A stretch of 64,000 bases of DNA from Haplomitrium mnioides. Its lineage: Eukaryota; Marchantiophyta; Haplomitriopsida; Calobryales. The notes under the pieces were generated by a model. That model saw nothing but the letters and a program-made list of their open reading frames with translations, searched no databases and was not told the origin of the DNA. Position numbers and translations under genes: made by a program. The DNA lies in assembly GCA_049999725.1 (NCBI GenBank), contig JBNGIS010020564.1, positions 1-64,000 of the forward strand, in the 5' to 3' direction. Below are positions 35,050 to 46,395 of this stretch, in pieces; position 1 is the stretch's first letter; each line of letters begins with the position of its first letter.

Positions 35050-35457
35050 AAGCACATTATTTCATCTAGACAGTATGGTTGATAAGCATTCTTGTAGAAT
35101 GTTGGTAGATTTTAGAAGTTCTGAATTTTCATCTCACTACATTTTGCAAAGAAAGTCAAAGCTATGACTTCGCCTATCAATGGAAGTTTTGTGACTATGA
35201 CCAATGGCCTAAAACATGAGGTACTCCACTTACACAAGCCATTTCTTCTAAAGATTGGCAAAGAGTATGAGGAATCTATGGATTTTGTTATTGCACTCGT
35301 ACAGTATGACATTATTTTAAGCTTGCCTTGGCTTGAAGATTGTTCTACTCAAGTTGATTGGGCAAAACAACAAATTCAAGTTACTTTACAAAGAAAGCAA
35401 TTTCTTTTGAGGCATCCGGCACCGTTGGTCAAGAGGCTCAAACATTCTTATTTTTAG
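35050..35457 (+). pseudogene. Element B protease region
   Basis: 35164-35457 matches the chromovirus protease C-terminal half: VTMTNGLKHEV, PFLLKIGKEYEES, YDIILSLPWLEDC. It is homologous to the minus-strand sequence at 41590-41312 in element A. The active-site region upstream is degraded. Confidence 0.65.
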
Positions 35458-35499
35458 CAAAATTGAAGCTGAGCATTGCAATTATCTAAAAGAAGTTTT

Positions 35500-36460
35500 G
35501 CAAAGATTGTGCAGTTGGAAGTTTTATTGCAAGAGATCCAAGTGCGAATTTTGGAAGCAAGAGGTTACTTACCTAGGGTACAAGGTGTCTACAGATGGTA
35601 TAAAGATGAAAGAAGAGAAAATTAAGGCTAATACTGAATAGCCAACACCAAAGGAGGCAAAGGACATTAAAGCCTTTAATGGGTTGGCAAGCTTCTATCG
35701 ACAATCCATCCATTATTATGCACATATTGCTGCACCACTTACAGATCTACTAAGCAAATAGGTCAAGTTTCAATGGACCGCCAAAGAGCAAGCAACATTT
35801 CAACAGCTCAAGGATGCAGTCTCTTCCCATTCTATTCTAGAGCCATGTGATCCAAAGTCACATTCTATAGTTGATTTTGATGCTTCTAATTTTGCTATTG
35901 GAGTAGTTTTGCAGCAAGAGTTTGAGGATGGACTTCATCCAATTGCCTTCATGTCATGCTGGTTGAATACGACAGTAAGAAACTCTTTTGCAAGGGATCG
36001 AGAGCAATTGGCAATGGTTTATGCTACCAAAATATGGAGGTACTATCTTTTGGAAAGACTTGTCCTTATGCGCACAGATCACAAGCCATTGTTATAATCA
36101 ATCCATTTGGAAAATGTGACAAGTCGCTATCACCAATGGGAAGATCAATTGCAACTCTTTGATATCAAGCTAGAGTACAAGCTTGGAAGGATCCACACTA
36201 TTTCTGATGTACTGTCACAAAGGTTGTATCATCAAGTGAATACAATAGAGGTGAACAACATTAGTATCTTACATTTAGATGAGGCAACTAGTGGGAGTTA
36301 TCGTCAAAAACTAAAAAAGATGTTTTCTTTAGTCTTGTTCGAGCACGATTGGCCATCAAGAATAGTGAGTATCATTCTTTTTCCATTCGAGATGGTATTC
36401 TCTATTGAGGTCATCAACTATATGTTCCACAAGATGATACATTTTGAATAGTTTGTTTAC
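35500..36460 (+). pseudogene. Element B RT C-terminus and RNase H
   Basis: It reads KRSKCEFW, FNGLASFYRQSI, VDFDASNFAIGVVLQQ (RNase H first Asp), FARDREQLAMVYA and MRTDHKPLL, with several TAG stops. The RT fingers and palm are missing, so the element cannot be autonomous. Confidence 0.75.
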
Positions 36461-37300
36461 AAGAAGCGCTTGACCTTCCTATCTTTGGGCAGCTTGGAGT
36501 AGATAAAACTACAAAGTTGCTTCAACGCACTTGGTGGCGACCTAACTTGGCTCGAGACGTTTGTGGTTTTGTTCGTTCGTATGAAATTTGTCAACGAAAT
36601 AAAGCTTCAAATCAAAAACCAGCGGGATTTCTTCAACCATTACCAATTTCTACTACTGTGTTTGGAACATGTAAGTTTGGATCTTGTCACTTCACTTCCA
36701 ACTACGCCTCATGGGTTTACTGCTATTGTCGTGTTTATGGACAAGCTCACCAAGCATATTCATTTAACGCCACTGGTGGATATAATAGATGCTCCACAAT
36801 TGGCAAAAATTTACTTTGATGCTATTTTTTGCCATCGCGGAATGTCCAATGTGCTATTATCTGATAGGGATTTGCGTTTCACTAGAAAATTTTGGCAAGA
36901 GTTGTTCAAACTTCTAGAAATCAACCTTTCTATGTCTACTGCTTATCATTCGCAAACAGATGGGCAAACGGAATGTGCTAATTGCACTGTGGAAGACATG
37001 CTTCATGTGTTCATCAATGTTCATCACACCGATTGGGATAGTTTCTTACTGGCTATAGAGTTTGCCTACAACAACTCCAAACAAGCAAGTACTAGGTTTT
37101 CTCCTTTCTTTTTTAATTCAAGTCAACATCCTCTTCTTCCCAATGGTTTGCTTTCTCCTTCTTCTTTTAATGTTCCAAGTATTTCTACTTTTTTGTCTCG
37201 TTTATCTTCTTCCTTGCAAGATGCTGGCAACTTACTATTACTTAAAATTGGCGAAAGCAATATGCCAATAGTCATTGTCGTGATTACTCCTATGTTTTAG
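36461..37300 (+). pseudogene. Element B integrase
   Basis: The zinc-binding region reads LLQRTWWRPNLARDV and RSYEICQRNK, where Tyr replaces the first Cys of the CxxC pair. After a frameshift the catalytic core has DLVTSLPTT, LLSDRDLRFT and AYHSQTDGQTE with conserved D, D and E. Confidence 0.85.
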
Positions 37301-37311
37301 CTAACCAAGTT

Positions 37312-37755
37312 ATGTTATCCACTCATGATCTCCCATTGTCTTTAGAGACTCAAGCCCGTAAGTTATCTCCTGCTTGGATTGGTCTTTTCTCTATTTCTCA
37401 GGTTGTTTCTCTCGTTGCTTATAAACTTGATCTTCCTCTTCATATGAAGATTCATCATGTGTTCCATGTGTCTAAACTTAAACCTTTTGTTCTTAGTCCA
37501 TCTTCTTTTCTAAATCGTGTTCAACTTCCTCCTCCGACTATTGTTCTTGATGATCATAAAGAATTTGAAGTGGATCGTATATAGCAAAAAGAGTTATCAA
37601 GTGAAGGTGGCATCCACAAGTTCAATACAAGGTTTTGTAAAAAGACTATCCACTTCATGATGCTACTTGGGAACCTTCTTCAAATCTTGAGAATGTTCAA
37701 GAGGCTATTCAAATATTTGAAAGTTGCAGTAATAGCGAGAACGTCATCGATTAGA
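37312..37755 (+). pseudogene. Element B integrase C-terminus and chromodomain
   Basis: FHVSKLKPFV and DDHKEFEVDRI are followed, in a shifted frame, by a chromodomain block including YPLHDATWEPSSNL and AIQIFESCS. This places the element among chromoviruses. Confidence 0.8.
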
Positions 37756-37767
37756 AGGCGGGGATTA

Positions 37768-38122
37768 CGTAATAGTACAAGCATAAGGTGAAGGAAGTGG
37801 TAGTAAGTCACTTTTATGGTTGAGATTAGATTACTTGCCTTTGAACTCACTTTTGGTATAGAGTCACTTTTAGGGCTGAAATTAGAAGTGACTTGTAAGT
37901 GAAGAAAGAAGAATGACACCCTCTTCTCTTGTATAAATAGAATAGCTTCTTAGCTCGACTCTTCATTTTGGAGTTCCTCTCAATTTGGTTTGGCTCTTTG
38001 GTTGCTTGGCTTTGGCTAGCACTCTTGGCTTTGGTTTGCTTATTGGACTTGAGTTGTGTAACTCTTTTAGAGTTATCTTGAAGTGTTACTTATTTGGAAG
38101 TCAGACTTTGAGTTCTTTTATA
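37768..38122 (+). repeat. Element B 3' LTR
   Basis: It begins CGTAATAGTACAAGC just after the purine-rich AGAAGGCGGGGATTA (polypurine tract) and ends GTTCTTTTATA. It differs from the 5' LTR by base changes and a small deletion after CATAAGGT. Confidence 0.85.
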
Positions 38123-38204
38123 GTAAGAACCTTCTACTCAAAATGTCCAAACCTTGTGCAAAAAGCTGTCTTCGGCACATCACTTGGCTTGATAGGAATT
38201 TGCC
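38123..38204 (-). pseudogene. Element A pol, RT palm fragment between B and C
   Basis: Minus strand: IPIKPSDVPKTAFCTRFGHFE, then a stop. It continues exactly the RT reading broken off at 40770 by element C. Confidence 0.8.
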
Positions 38205-38209
38205 AATAA
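38205..38209. repeat. Target site duplication of element C (AATAA), left
   Basis: AATAA directly precedes the LTR terminus TGTAAAAG. The same five bases follow the other LTR at 40765-40769. Confidence 0.9.
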
Positions 38210-38597
38210 TGTAAAAGAACTCAAGAACCAAATCCAAATGAGTAAGAACTCATCGTGAACTCTAATAGAGTTCTTCAACCAAAAGCAACTCAAGGCCCAA
38301 GCTAAGACCAAGAGTGCAAATAAAAGACAAGCAACCAAAGAACCCAAGTGATTTGAGAGGAACTCCGGAATGAGGAGTGGGGATAAGAAGCCCTTCTATT
38401 TATACAAGAGAAGAGGGTATCATCCCTCTTTCTTCACTTACAAGTCACTTCTAATTTCAATCCAAAAGTGACTCTCTACTAAAAGTGACTTCGAAGTCAA
38501 GTAACCTTATCTCAACCTTAAAAATGACTCTCTACCATTTTCTTCACTCCTCTCTATTTTCTTATAAATAGCACAACCTTATGCTTGTACCATTACA
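38210..38597 (-). repeat. Element C 3' LTR
   Basis: On the minus strand it begins TGTAATGGTACAAGC after a purine tract (AGAAGACAAGGATTA) and ends GAGTTCTTTTACA. TG/CA termini are intact. Confidence 0.9.
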
Positions 38598-38724
38598 TAA
38601 TCCTTGTCTTCTAATCAATGACATCCTCGTCATTACTGCAACTTTCAAATATTTGAATAGCCTCTTAAGCATTCTCAAGATTTGAATAAAGTTACTAAGT
38701 AGTATCATGAAGTGGATAGCCTTT

Positions 38725-39714
38725 TCACAAAACCGTGTATTGAACTTGTAGATGTTGCCTTTGTTTGACAACTCTTTTTGCCAAAATGCTATCTACCTCA
38801 AATTCTTCATGATCATCAAGAATAATAGCCAGAGAAGGAAGTTGAACATGATTTGGAAAAGAAGATGGACTAGAAATAAAAAGCCTAAGTTTAGAGACAT
38901 AAAACATAGGATGAATCTTCATATGAAGAGGAAGGTCAAGTTTATAAGCAATGAGAGAAATAACTTGAGAAATAGAGACAGAACCAATCCAAGCAAGAGA
39001 TAACTTACGGACTTGAGTATCTAAAGACAATAAAAGATTGTGAGTAGATAATATAACTTGGTCACCTAAAATATAAGAGCAATCAGAACGATGGCTATCA
39101 ACATATTGTTTTTGCTGATTTTGAGCAACAATAAGATGGTTGCGAGCATCTTGCAAGAAAGAAGATAAACGAGACAAAAAGTAGAAATACTTGGAACATT
39201 GGAAGAAAAATGAGAAAGCAAACCATCGGGAATAAGAGGATGTTGACCCAAATTAAAAAAGACGGAGAAAACCTAGTACTTGCTTATTTCGAGTTGTTGT
39301 AGACGAACTCCACAACCGGTAAGAAACTATCCCAATCGACATGATGAACATTGATGAACGAGCAAAGCATATCCTTCATAGTGCGATTAACGCGCTCTAT
39401 TTGCCCATCTGTTTGAGGATGATAAGTAGTGGACATAGAGATTTTGATGCCCAAAAGTGTGAACAACTCTCGTCAAAACTTTCTAGTGAATAATCAGATA
39501 TTAATACCTTTGGCATGTCATAATATTGAAAGATTGTATCCAAGTAAATCTTTGCCAATTGTAGAGCATCCACTGTATCCACTGTCGGTGTTAGATGAAT
39601 TTGTTTGCTTGGCTTATCCACAAACACCACAATGGCAATATACCCATGAGACGTGGTTGGAAGCAAAGTGACAAGATCTAAACTTACATGTTCCCACCAG
39701 GCAATAGAAATCAA
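38725..39714 (-). pseudogene. Element C integrase and chromodomain region
   Basis: 39714-39284: DLVTLLPTTSHGYIA, VLISDYS (the second core Asp is kept, followed by a frameshift) and TYHPQTDGQIERVNRT. 39177-38725: SLAWIGSVSISQVISL, FYVSKLRLFIS and HEEFEVDSIL, leading into the chromodomain start. Stops and frameshifts occur. Confidence 0.8.
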
Positions 39715-40362
39715 TAATGGTTGAAGAAGACAAGCAGGTTTTTGATTTGAAGCTTTGTTTCATTAACAACTCTCACAAGAACAAACAAAGCTACAAACAT
39801 CTCAAACTAGGTTTGGCCACCACTAAGTGTCTTGAAGCAACTCCATATTCTTGTCTACTCCAAGATTCCTAGAGATTGGAATGTCATGTGCTTCTTGTAA
39901 ACATGTCATTTGAAGCGCATCATCTTGTGGAATATATATTTGATAATCTTGATAGAGAATATCATCCCAAATAGAAAAGGCATCATATTAACTATCTTTA
40001 ATTGCCAAACGTTCATTAACAAGATTAAAGAAGCATCTCCATGTAACTTCTGTCGAAATTTGTGTCTAGTTGCTTCATCAACTTTGCAATATACTAGCAT
40101 TTGCAACCTCCAATGTATTTAGATAATGATCTGGTCTTCGTGACAATACATTAGGAATAGTATGGAATCTTTATAACTCATACTCCAACTTGATATTAAA
40201 GAGTTGTAGCTAATCTTCCCATCGAGATTGGAGTGTCATGTGCTTCTTATAAACAAACCACTTGAAGCGCATCATCTTGTGGAAAATATATTTGATGGCC
40301 TTGATAGAGAATACCATTCCAAATAGAAAAGACATGATATTCACTACCAAAAAAGAATCGTA

Positions 40363-40375
40363 GCTCTGATACCAA
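40363..40375 (-). promoter_or_regulatory. Element C primer binding site (initiator tRNA-Met)
   Basis: The minus-strand TTGGTATCAGAGC directly follows the 5' LTR end, as in element B. Confidence 0.9.
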
Positions 40376-40764
40376 TGTAAAAGAACTCAAGAACCAAATC
40401 CAAATGAGTAAGAACTCATAGTAAACTCTAATAGAGTTCTTCAACCAACAACAACTCAAGACCCAAGCTAAGACCAAGAGTGCAAGCAAAAACCAAGCAA
40501 CTAAAGAACCTAAGTGATTCGAGAGGAACTTCAGAATGAAGAGTGAGGCTAAGAAACCCTTCTATTTATATAAGAGAAATTGGTGTGATCCCTCTTTCCT
40601 CACTTACAAGTCACTTTTAATTTCAACCCTAAAAGCGACTCTCTACTAAAAGTGACTTCGAAGGCAAGTAATCGTATCTCAACCCTAAAAGTGAATCTCT
40701 ACCACTTCCTTCACTCCTCTCTATTCTCTTATAAACAACACAACCTTGTGATTGTACTATTACA
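40376..40764 (-). repeat. Element C 5' LTR
   Basis: It is about the same length as the 3' LTR with scattered substitutions, by eye roughly one in ten positions. TG/CA termini. Confidence 0.9.
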
Positions 40765-40769
40765 AATAA
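40765..40769. repeat. Target site duplication of element C (AATAA), right
   Basis: Second copy of the five bases at 38205-38209. Confidence 0.9.
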
Positions 40770-41600
40770 CCACTTCAAAGATCCAGCTTGGAAAAGAACC
40801 ACACACCACTCAATTGATCCAGCAAATCATCAATATGTGGTAAATAATAGGCATTCTTTACGGTTTGATTGTTTAAACCAAGATAATCAGTACAAAGACA
40901 AAATCCACCATCTTTCTTTGGTACAAAAAATATTGATGCTCTCGAAGGCAAAGTACTATGCTAAATGAAATCCTTCTCAAGAAGATCCATCAAGGTCTTG
41001 CGAAGCTCTTCTAACTCTTGTGAAAATAACCGGTATATAGACCAATTATACAAAGTACTTCTTGGTATCAACACAATTGGAAAAGGTATTCCACAATCAT
41101 CTAGTAACCTTTTTGGCAAATCATTCGGAAACATATCTGAAAACTCCTTCAAAATATCATCAATCATTGAGGTTGGTATAGATTTCCCTCCCTTCTTATT
41201 CAAGTCTACAATAGGTTTGATCCATACAGCAAAGATATGCAACTCTTTCTCCACCAAAACATTATGCTGAACTGATTTGGGCTTCTTCACCAACGGTGTC
41301 GGACGCCTCAAAAGAAATTCTTACCTTGTAGAGTAACTTAAATCTATCGTTGTACCCAATCACATTGAGCGGCTCGATCTTCAAGCCAATGCAACCCTAA
41401 AATAATGTCATATTATATAGGTGCAATAACAAATTGCATAGATTCCGTGTACTCTTCTCCAATCTTTAGAAGAAATAACTTTTGAGAGCAAAACATATCA
41501 TGTTTTTGGCCATCGACCATAGGCACAACACTCTCCTTGATAGGCCTAAATTTTGCTTTGATTATCTTTGCAAAATGTAGTGACATCTAAGAGTGGAGTG
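40770..41600 (-). pseudogene. Element A protease and RT N-terminus
   Basis: Minus strand from about 41590: protease-like FLLKIGEEYTES and YDIILGLHWLED, then the linker LRRPTPLVKKPKS, then RT fingers (MFPNDLPKRLLDD, LEELRKTLMDLLEKDFI) and the FFVPKKDGGFCLCTDY motif, up to the SGYW region where element C interrupts. Stops are present. No LTR of A is found in the window. Confidence 0.8.
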
Positions 41601-43456
41601 GGCTACAGATCACATGCAACTAGTTCAGGTCAAAACAGAGTTTTGGAATTTCCGAAATTCGACTTTTTCTCCACTTTATTTCGTCTCAACACCTAGTAGA
41701 GGTGGTTGGACTTTGGTGTACAAATACAACTCTGTCCCCTACTTGGGACCAGGCCCAGCTCTGTAATTACATAGTTCTAAGAACTAGAACCTGCCCCTAG
41801 CTCCCACTCCTAATTACTCCTAAGCTGAAATTGAATACCGAAAAAATAGAATTTTGCACTATGCTAATAAACGACAACGGATTTTCTCCAGCAAAGTTCT
41901 GGATGTTTTCACAAGATCTTTCTAACTGTATGTACAGAATTCAGAATATGTACAGGCTCAATTGTCACACCCAAAGACAGCAAAACCGAAAGAATTTCTG
42001 GCGATGTTACCAATTCCCGAAATTGGGAATTTTACGCGATCGTGATCTCCCTTCTTCCGGTCGGTGCTGCCTTTGGCTTGCTGGTGGCTGGAGGTCCTCC
42101 CTTGATCACTCTGGTCTTCCTTGTTGCCCCCACGAACTGCTCCTTTGTTGCAAACAGTCGCTGGTTTTCAGAACAGTCAGCTCCTCCACCACTCACAATC
42201 TCCACGTTCTGTCGGCTCCCCTCAATTGCTGGCTGCCCCTCTCCGATTCCAACCCAACAACCTCACACCCGTTCAGTTGAAAGAGTTTTGCTTCTGCTCC
42301 ACAGAAGGTGTATGTTCTTCTCCCTCACCAGGGAGATGCTCCTCTCGAACACCGGTCACCCACTCCACCTTGTCGCCGAATTTTGCCTCCTTACTCTTCT
42401 CCTGGGAGCATACCTCACCAGAACTTCTTCAGGCTCCACGAAATCTCACCAGAGTAAAATGCTTGGCCTGGATTTGCCCCAGCAAATCCTTCACTCAAAA
42501 ATCTGAACTCACCCTCCCTGGCTCCAGAGGGGGGATCCTCTTTAATTACCTTCACAAGCACAATGCGGTCTAATCTGAAAATCACAAGTGCAATCACTGA
42601 AGAAGTGAAAGCATGCACCAAGAAGAAATGTTGGGAGTCTCCTTCACCAACTAGAGCCCACCACTCTTCTGTTGGAAGTCACCTCCCTGTTCACAGCTCC
42701 CTGCACAAACCCCACGCTCGCTCTGCCCCTTACGTCTCCAGCCTTCCTCCGCGACTCCGCTTGCTCCAACCCGATGGAAAAAAAAGATAATACCAAGGAT
42801 GATCCTGAAAAATGAGCTCTCTTCGCAAGGTATACCCCGAGAGTGAGGAAGTGAGCACCTCCATTAATCGGCCTTACGCATCTGCCTTGGCGCCCATTTG
42901 CAATTTCACTTTAATTTCTAATGTTAGTCTAGGTTGACTAAAAGCATGGGCCCAATTTTAAGGCTCCAACTCTTACATTGAACTTCCCAACTAACTTTAG
43001 CAAGAAAAACCTTTTTCTTGAGCGCACTTGTAAACTCCCTTTAGCTAAATTAGATACTAATTTTAGCAGAGCCTTAGCTAAAGTTCTTCCATAAAGTTGT
43101 TTGCGCATAACACTTCCCTGTGCTAAAATTGGGGGAAAGTAGGCATGGTCCTTGCTACTTCGATGTTTTGGTTGGAATTTTTGGCTTCCCTCTCCTTTCA
43201 TTGACAAGAAAATTCATTTGTCCTTATTAGGTTTTCTTCATTTTATTCCTTTTTTTTTAGTTATTTAAGTTTATTTGTCCATTTAATTGGATTTCCCTTG
43301 ATGTAAGAACTATACTGTTCTTTGCCTTTCCCCTTGCCCATCCTCCTTCCTTTTCGTGGTCCTTGGAGCATTCTATTCCTGCGCAATCCCTTCCCATCGC
43401 AACCTTCATTCTTCCATTTGGCCTCGTTATCACATCTCTTTAACTGCGGCATCGGA
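41601..43456. other. Intergenic or LTR-like DNA without a gene
   Basis: Overlapping plus frames of about 150 codons at 41831-42573 are compositional (C-rich) and match no family. A block near 42340-42375 (CACCCACTCCACCTTG with flanks) recurs at 48980-49005 in the presumed long LTR of element D, so 42000-42800 may be a diverged piece of its other LTR. AATTCCCGAAATTGGGAATT near 41995 is an inverted repeat. Confidence 0.4.
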
Positions 43457-43867
43457 GAGAAGCTTTTCGTTCAAAAGATGATTCTCAGGTTCCAAGATGT
43501 TAGTTCGTGGACGAATTTCGGTCACATTGCAGCCAACAGTGCCATGCTTGAAGCATTCCAAGGAGAGATGAGCTTGCACATTGTGGACATCAGCAACACT
43601 TTCTGTACTCAATGGCCTATGGTACTAGAATCCTTGGCTAGAAGAGTAGGAGGGTCCCCAAATCTGCGCCTCACGGTCATTATGCCAACCAAGGAATCCT
43701 CAGCAATGTCTGTGATGAAGGAGATCAGGCATAGAATGGAAAGGTTTGCCCGATTGATGGGCGTGCCCTTCCAGCTTGAATTAGGCCGCCTCCTTCCAGT
43801 GATTCTAGTGACTCCTCCTCCGCGTGATCTCAAACCTGGCTACGTCTCCTGGCGACATTCTTGTTAG
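43457..43867 (+). pseudogene. GRAS-domain fragment, SHORT-ROOT type
   Basis: Read in one frame, the segment contains LRFQDVSSWTNFGHIAANS and AMLEAFQGEMSLHIVDISNT followed by FCTQWPMVLESLARR, then MKEIRHRMERFARLMGVPF. This is the leucine-heptad I to VHIID part of a GRAS regulator, with SHR-subfamily wording (FQDVSPWTTFGH and DISNTFCTQWP are typical). SHR-type proteins are nuclear regulators of asymmetric division and radial patterning. Only about 110 residues are present. The rest of the VHIID-LHRII-PFYRE-SAW domain, normally a further 250 residues, is missing, and the frame ends in unrelated sequence. It is a captured or relict fragment, not a gene. Confidence 0.75.
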
Positions 43868-45766
43868 ATCCTCCAGCCTTTCAATTAGATTTTTGCGATT
43901 TCCTCCCTACATGCTCAATTCATCCTTCGATGCAACCCCTGCATTCGATCCTCTATCCATGTGATCCTTGCCTCCTCACACATGCAATCTTCTCCTTGAT
44001 CCAATTCTCTGTCAATTCAATCCTCTCCCTCACTCAATTCCCTTTGCGCTCCCTCCTGCACATTCAAGTTCTCCTCACATGATCGCTCTAATTGCCTCTT
44101 ATCAGATTGCACAATGCTCCTCACTCACTTGATCGCGCCATGTCGCTCGTTTGTGAAAATCGGCCTACCATGTCAGATAAAATTCATGAGGCATCGTAGT
44201 TGAGCGTCTGCTTGAACCACCATTCAGCTGCAATGATGTCATCACTCGACTCCACCGTGATAAAATCAAAGTACTTAGGGGCAGAAAACTCCCATGCTGC
44301 ATCAATTTGGTAACCTTTCTTCTTGTCAACTGGTTCATCGTCCATGGCAACAGAGTCTCAAGATCCACTCTTTTTACAACGGTCAATGTGCCTATTCCAC
44401 TTGACAACATTCGCAAGGAAGTGATTTCTATTCGCAGACGTTCCATATTCTGTTCCCTTGGATTACTCAACGTCAATTTGCGAACTTGAGACATAATGCC
44501 AGGTGCAAGATGCATCGAAATGCCAGCCTACGAAATCCTTCCCTGTTGCTCTACGATTCTCCACCCAAAGACATCCAGCACCCTTGATTCTTCTATAGCA
44601 GCGAATTCGGGCGAAAACCCTCCAGCCTCGCTTTCTTCCTTCGACTTTAGATCAATCCCCCTACGCAAATGCTCGAATCGGCCCTAATCCTGCCCTTGAA
44701 ATTTTCACTCAAGATCCTCATGCTTCCTGCTCATCAAACTCCTATAACGATCATTCTCATTCTGCGATCCATCCTCCATCGATCAAGTCTGGTCTAGGAT
44801 TCCACTCCTGAGCGATCCAACCTTCGATCATCCCTTGTATTCAATCCCTCTCCTCTATCGAATTCATTCCCCTGTCTGCATCGAAATGGCTTTCTGCTCG
44901 CAAAATTCTTGCGTCCCTCTCCCCCTCCATTGTGTGCATGCATCGCTGGCATACCGCGCTCGCAAATTCTTCCTCCTCGTGCAAATCTCTTCTTCTCGCC
45001 ACTGCCTTGGGATCAATCCTCTTCCGTTTGATTCCTGCCTGGGCATTCGAATTCCTCTTGCCTCTTCAATCCCTCTTATGCATTCGATCCCATCCTCAAG
45101 CCTTTCCTTCCTATAGATTCAATGTCTTTGCCAATCCCTCGCCCAAATCTCCTCGCCACCCCCATTCTCACTTTCTGTCCTCACTAATCGCTTCCGCATT
45201 CGTCCCTCCTCGCTCTTCAATTCCCTATTGCCACTACGGGTCCATTTCCTCCACTACTCATGCGATCCAATCCCCCCCTCGCATCCATCTTTGTCCTCCC
45301 TGTTCGAATTAGCTCACGTCGTACCCTCTTCGATTGCTCCATCGCTGCGAAGCCCTCCTCTCTTCGTGTCCTGTTAGCATCGTCATCCCTCCTTCTTTCC
45401 TCTTCGTGGCATTGTGCAATCGCTCGCCATCCCTCTTTTCCCCGTGCTCTTGCTCTGCTGCGCAGATCACCTTGCCCCCTCGTGCGTGATCGCCCTTGCT
45501 CGCGCTCTTTGCATGATCGTTGCATGCGCGTGAGAGGAAGGGGGAATGAACAAAGTGAAAGGGAAGGGGAAAAATTAATAAGGAAGGAGGAGGGAAGGAA
45601 AGAGAAAAACAGAAAGGGAGAGAGGAGAGTAGGGAGGAAGGAAGAAGGAAATAAAGGAGGAGAAAGACAGGAAGGGAAAGGAAAGAAAAGAAGAGAAAAA
45701 GGAGAAGAAAGAGGGAAGAGGAAGAAGAAGAGAAGGGAAAAAGGAAAAAATAAAAACTTAGTTCTA
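43868..45766. other. Pyrimidine-rich stretch ending in a purine tract
   Basis: From 43868 to about 45525 the plus strand is strongly C/T-rich, with recurring CAATCC/CATTCGATCC-like words. From 45530 to 45760 it switches to almost pure A/G. Long open frames here reflect composition. The TPX2-like fragment at 44184-44345 is the only recognisable coding sequence. Confidence 0.6.
44184..44345 (-). pseudogene. TPX2-like N-terminal fragment
   Basis: A 53-codon minus-strand frame starts MDDEPVDKKKGYQID, continues AAWEFSAPKYFDFITVESSD, then IIAAEWWFKQTL and ends in TGA. The (E/D)(F/Y)SAP(R/K)(F/Y)FDF core followed by an acidic stretch and AAExWF is the start of plant TPX2 proteins, which activate Aurora kinase and nucleate spindle microtubules. 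A normal protein is several hundred residues longer. No donor site continues this exon convincingly, so it is taken as a relict or captured first exon. It is convergent with the GRAS fragment 320 bases away. Confidence 0.6.
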
Positions 45767-46245
45767 TCTCATTCTCTTTGATTCAAATTGCCGTGCGATC
45801 GCCTTGAGCTCTTCTCTTCATCAAGATATGGCACGCCCGGAATGGTCACGAGTTGAGGATGCCGTGGTCCAAACTGTTGGCTCTTCCGTTCTGGATCCCG
45901 ACTTTCACATCTGCTGGATCCCTCTTGCTCCCCCTTGTCAGCCCTGCCTCTGTCCCGTTGCTGCAAGTTCCTTTGATCCCCCTGCTAGCCTTCTTGCCTT
46001 ACTCCTCTTGATTCCACAGGGCTCCCCTTTGCATTGCAGGATTCATGACCTTCACAAGGAAAGGCAGAAAAGAAAGGAAGAGAAGAGAGAGGGGAAAGAG
46101 GAGAATGGTGCAAGGTTGGCATAACAACAATAAAACAATAAAATACACTAAAACACAACAGGCTAACACAAACTGAAGGAATCCACCAAGCTTGGAAACT
46201 CTGAGTTCACAAAAAATGAAAAAACTCAGACACACCCGGTCGACA
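45767..46245 (-). repeat. Element D 3' LTR, conserved first part
   Basis: Direct repeat of 50829-51319, with blocks such as GGCACGCCCGGAATGGTCAC and GGAATCCACCAAGCTTGGAA in both. It begins TGTCG immediately after the polypurine tract. Confidence 0.8.
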
Positions 46246-46258
46246 CAACTCCCCTTTT
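46246..46258 (-). promoter_or_regulatory. Element D polypurine tract
   Basis: Minus-strand AAAAGGGGAGTTG abuts the LTR start TGTCG. The same AAAAGGGGAGT motif recurs inside gag. Confidence 0.7.
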
Positions 46259-46395
46259 AATTGTGCAGCGACCCCGCAAACACCCTTCCTCCTTCTGACC
46301 TTCTTGGGCTCCTCCGTGGCCGCCGCTCTGATCTTCCTTGCTGGGCACCCTTGTCGACCTGGTAACCACACTATGCACCACTCCTGTATAAATTC

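Larger units (their letters stand above)
33674..38122 (+). mobile_element. Element B: chromodomain Ty3/Gypsy retrotransposon, decayed
   Basis: 5' LTR, PBS, gag, protease, part of RT, RNase H, integrase, chromodomain and 3' LTR occur in the order of a chromovirus. About 4.45 kb is present; the N-terminal half of RT is deleted, because protease (to 35457) runs straight into RT-thumb/RNase H. Many stops and frameshifts prevent expression. It interrupts the minus-strand pol of element A. Confidence 0.9.
38210..40764 (-). mobile_element. Element C: internally deleted chromovirus, minus strand
   Basis: LTRs at 40376-40764 (5') and 38210-38597 (3') flank only about 1.8 kb of internal DNA. PBS at 40375-40363. 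Pol consists of rearranged RNase H/integrase pieces, and gag, protease and RT are absent. It must have been mobilised, if at all, by a complete relative, or was deleted after insertion. Confidence 0.9.

Noticed and set aside
42042-42573. Two overlapping plus frames of about 150 codons
   Set aside because: C-rich composition opens several frames at once and no motif is recognised; the region shares a block with the element D LTR.
45217-45781. Overlapping 102- and 173-codon frames on opposite strands
   Set aside because: They lie in pyrimidine-rich then purine-rich DNA, and the apparent protein is mere Arg/Glu/Lys or Ser/Leu composition.
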